Assembly: GCA_021778375.1 (NCBI GenBank) | Contig: JAJYCM010000133.1 | Coordinates: forward strand, 1-7,380 | Direction: 5' to 3' | Source of the DNA: Bacteroidota bacterium | GTDB taxonomy: Bacteria; Bacteroidota; Ignavibacteria; Ignavibacteriales; Ignavibacteriaceae | DNA: 7,380 bases | Shown: piece by piece, positions 7,101 through 7,380 of the stretch | How positions within the stretch are numbered: the stretch's first letter is position 1 | Layout of the letters: every line of letters begins with the position of its first letter | Notes under the pieces: model-generated | The model's input: the letters and a program-made list of their open reading frames with translations, nothing else | The model's database searches: none | What the model was told of the DNA's origin: nothing | Made by a program: the position numbers and the translations under genes

Positions 7101-7254
7101 TAATACTTACAACGTTGTCTCTTATCAAGGGATGGATGCTGCAACTAAAAGACCTGTATTTGGCTTCAGAGCTCCAGCAAATAATTTAGCCTGGAACTAT
7201 GATAACTTTACCTCACGCTGGACAATGCAGCTTGGTGTAAGATATACTTTCTAA
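4114..7254 (+). CDS. Oar-like TonB-dependent outer-membrane receptor with N-terminal carboxypeptidase-regulatory-like domain (1046 aa)
   Basis: This is an outer-membrane beta-barrel that should import a substrate, or act at the surface, powered by TonB-ExbB-ExbD; the substrate cannot be read from sequence. In order: a signal peptide at 1-26 (cut NFA-QG); a CarboxypepD_reg-like beta-sandwich at about 32-115 (AISGTVVDQSGSPLPSANI, GYKSETR); a TonB-box-like VEVTAQ at 124-129; a plug at about 130-260 with NNIQIDGTQYND (185-196) and the strongly Oar-type APYDVRYGGFTGGGINAITR (228-247) plus SGTN (248-251); then a barrel to the end, closing in QLGVRYTF with the terminal Phe expected by the BAM machinery. 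An acidic DLNGDGFDGND at 881-891, a Ca-binding-like loop, recurs in Oar-type proteins. Length is usual for the group (about 1000-1100) and the frame is intact. The Oar name comes from a Myxococcus protein needed for development; most relatives are uncharacterised. No SusD-like lipoprotein, enzyme or transporter gene adjoins, so it is not evidently part of a polysaccharide-utilisation locus. It is a monocistron, with its own promoter region, strong ribosome-binding site and terminator. Confidence 0.93.
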   Translation: MKFFTTKFPFLLMAALLLLIAQNNFAQGVTTAAISGTVVDQSGSPLPSANIMAIHIPTGTQYGTTSRLNGKFNILGLKVGGPYKITVSYVGYKSETRNNVYLELGENLTLDFTMSTSEVKLSAVEVTAQKNPIISNDRTGSFQNVSAKQIQEVPTISRSFQSFAKLSPLFSGTNMQAAGRNNRYNNIQIDGTQYNDLFGLGSSGTPGGQTGTNAISLDAIQSFQVVVAPYDVRYGGFTGGGINAITRSGTNQFAGSVYGYGRNQSLVGLSPDTLKTKLANFSEYTYGFRLGGPIMKDKLFFFTNLELTQHTTPLSNTALGPQGNANNQANADTLATLLAGKGYNPGSYSTFDANQPSTKFFLRFDYNIDENNKLTLRNNYVHSYIDNLGNRSATYSMSFDSYLYRITNNTNSTVLQLNSNFGNQISNELILGYTSISDKRGPTGSGLPEINVVLPGGFTIYAGTDRYSSANSLDQNIFEFTDNFTYITGNNLLTFGTHNEFFSFKNLFIRSYWGYYQYKVNYVSQLNFDRPSFYQRVLSRTSDPAPAAQFNVNQLGFYAQDEYSAIPNVKITLGIRVDIPFFPTKPSYNDSVSYYFPGYSTANIPNGNILWSPRLGFNWDVNGEHTTQVRGGVGIFTGRVPYVWMSNNYGNTGVMLAEVDGGAGTPFSPDPNNQPGVGAPGTGAPKFQSEIDLVDPNLKMPQLLRFDAAVDHQLPYGITGTIEALYSQNLNDMLYKEINLKPVIGTLPDGRPLYGGINKGNNNFFGMYYLTNTSKGSSYNFTAQLQRSVPFGLSGNVAYTFGRSFDQNGVLSSQAQSQMRYNPIIDDPNNPSVTTSDFEIRNRVFASLTYTQDFFGDAPTSISLYYNGQSGLPISYTVTGDLNGDGFDGNDLFYIPTDNSQIELGTVKNGVYSAANASTYASFNNFINNNAYLSSHRGSIAARNASTYPWRNELDLRIVQTIPAFSNGHLFQVSLDVLNVLNLINSDWGWDVSGGYNTYNVVSYQGMDAATKRPVFGFRAPANNLAWNYDNFTSRWTMQLGVRYTF

Positions 7255-7276
7255 ATTTAGTTAGTATTGTATCTTC

Positions 7277-7312
7277 TAAAAAAGCCTTTAGAGAAATCTA
7301 AAGGCTTTTTTA
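7277..7312 (+). terminator. Strong intrinsic terminator after the receptor gene
   Basis: A perfect 16-bp stem (7277-7292 with 7297-7312) carries a GAAA tetraloop (7293-7296), with core AGCCTTTAGA/TCTAAAGGCT and a T-run at 7306-7311. It begins 23 bp after the receptor stop. The A-run on the 5' side means that it could also stop transcription arriving on the minus strand from beyond the right edge. Confidence 0.94.
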
Positions 7313-7380
7313 TTGCCTCTTAAAGCATTTGATATAGAGCTAGTACTGTGACTTTGTGCACGATTTATTTTTTCAATTAT

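Noticed and set aside
4114..7254. SusC of a polysaccharide-utilisation locus
   Set aside because: There is no SusD-like gene within the window on either side, and the plug signature around residues 228-251 is Oar-like rather than SusC-like.

Overview
The window (about one third G+C by eye, with very A+T-rich spacers) looks like chromosomal DNA from the Bacteroidota/Chlorobi/Ignavibacteria side of the bacterial tree. The reasons are an Oar-type TonB-dependent receptor with an N-terminal carboxypeptidase-regulatory-like domain, a CHASE3-PAS-HisKA_2 sensor kinase, a separate NuoN subunit of complex I, and a candidate promoter resembling the Bacteroidota TTG / TAnnTTTG type. An Ignavibacteria-like host is my best guess, but it is inference from protein style, not a search result.

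Layout. Positions 1-1197 (+) hold the 3' part of nuoN, which continues beyond the left edge; a strong hairpin at 1225-1263 closes that transcript, so this is probably the end of a nuo operon. Positions 1351-1704 (+) encode a small secreted protein of unknown function. It converges on an orphan hybrid-free sensor histidine kinase at 1757-3550 (-), with only 52 bp and a weak hairpin between them. A 563-bp spacer (3551-4113) follows, between the divergently transcribed kinase and receptor. It holds a degenerate 8-bp TGGAATnn repeat patch in both orientations, a perfect 16-bp palindrome, a possible 59-codon ORF on the minus strand (3724-3903) and the candidate promoter of the receptor gene. Positions 4114-7254 (+) encode a complete 1046-residue Oar-like outer-membrane receptor, closed by a very strong terminator (7277-7312). 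I see nothing in the last 68 bp.

How the genes relate. Three membrane-associated functions sit side by side: inner-membrane respiration (NuoN), periplasmic/cytoplasmic sensing (the kinase) and outer-membrane uptake or surface function (the receptor). Terminators and orientation indicate that each is its own transcription unit, and nothing in the sequence shows a shared pathway. The kinase has no response regulator next to it and the receptor has no SusD-like, TonB or transporter partner in the window, so partners must be elsewhere.

I found no convincing undescribed multi-gene system. The most unusual material is in the 3551-4113 spacer.
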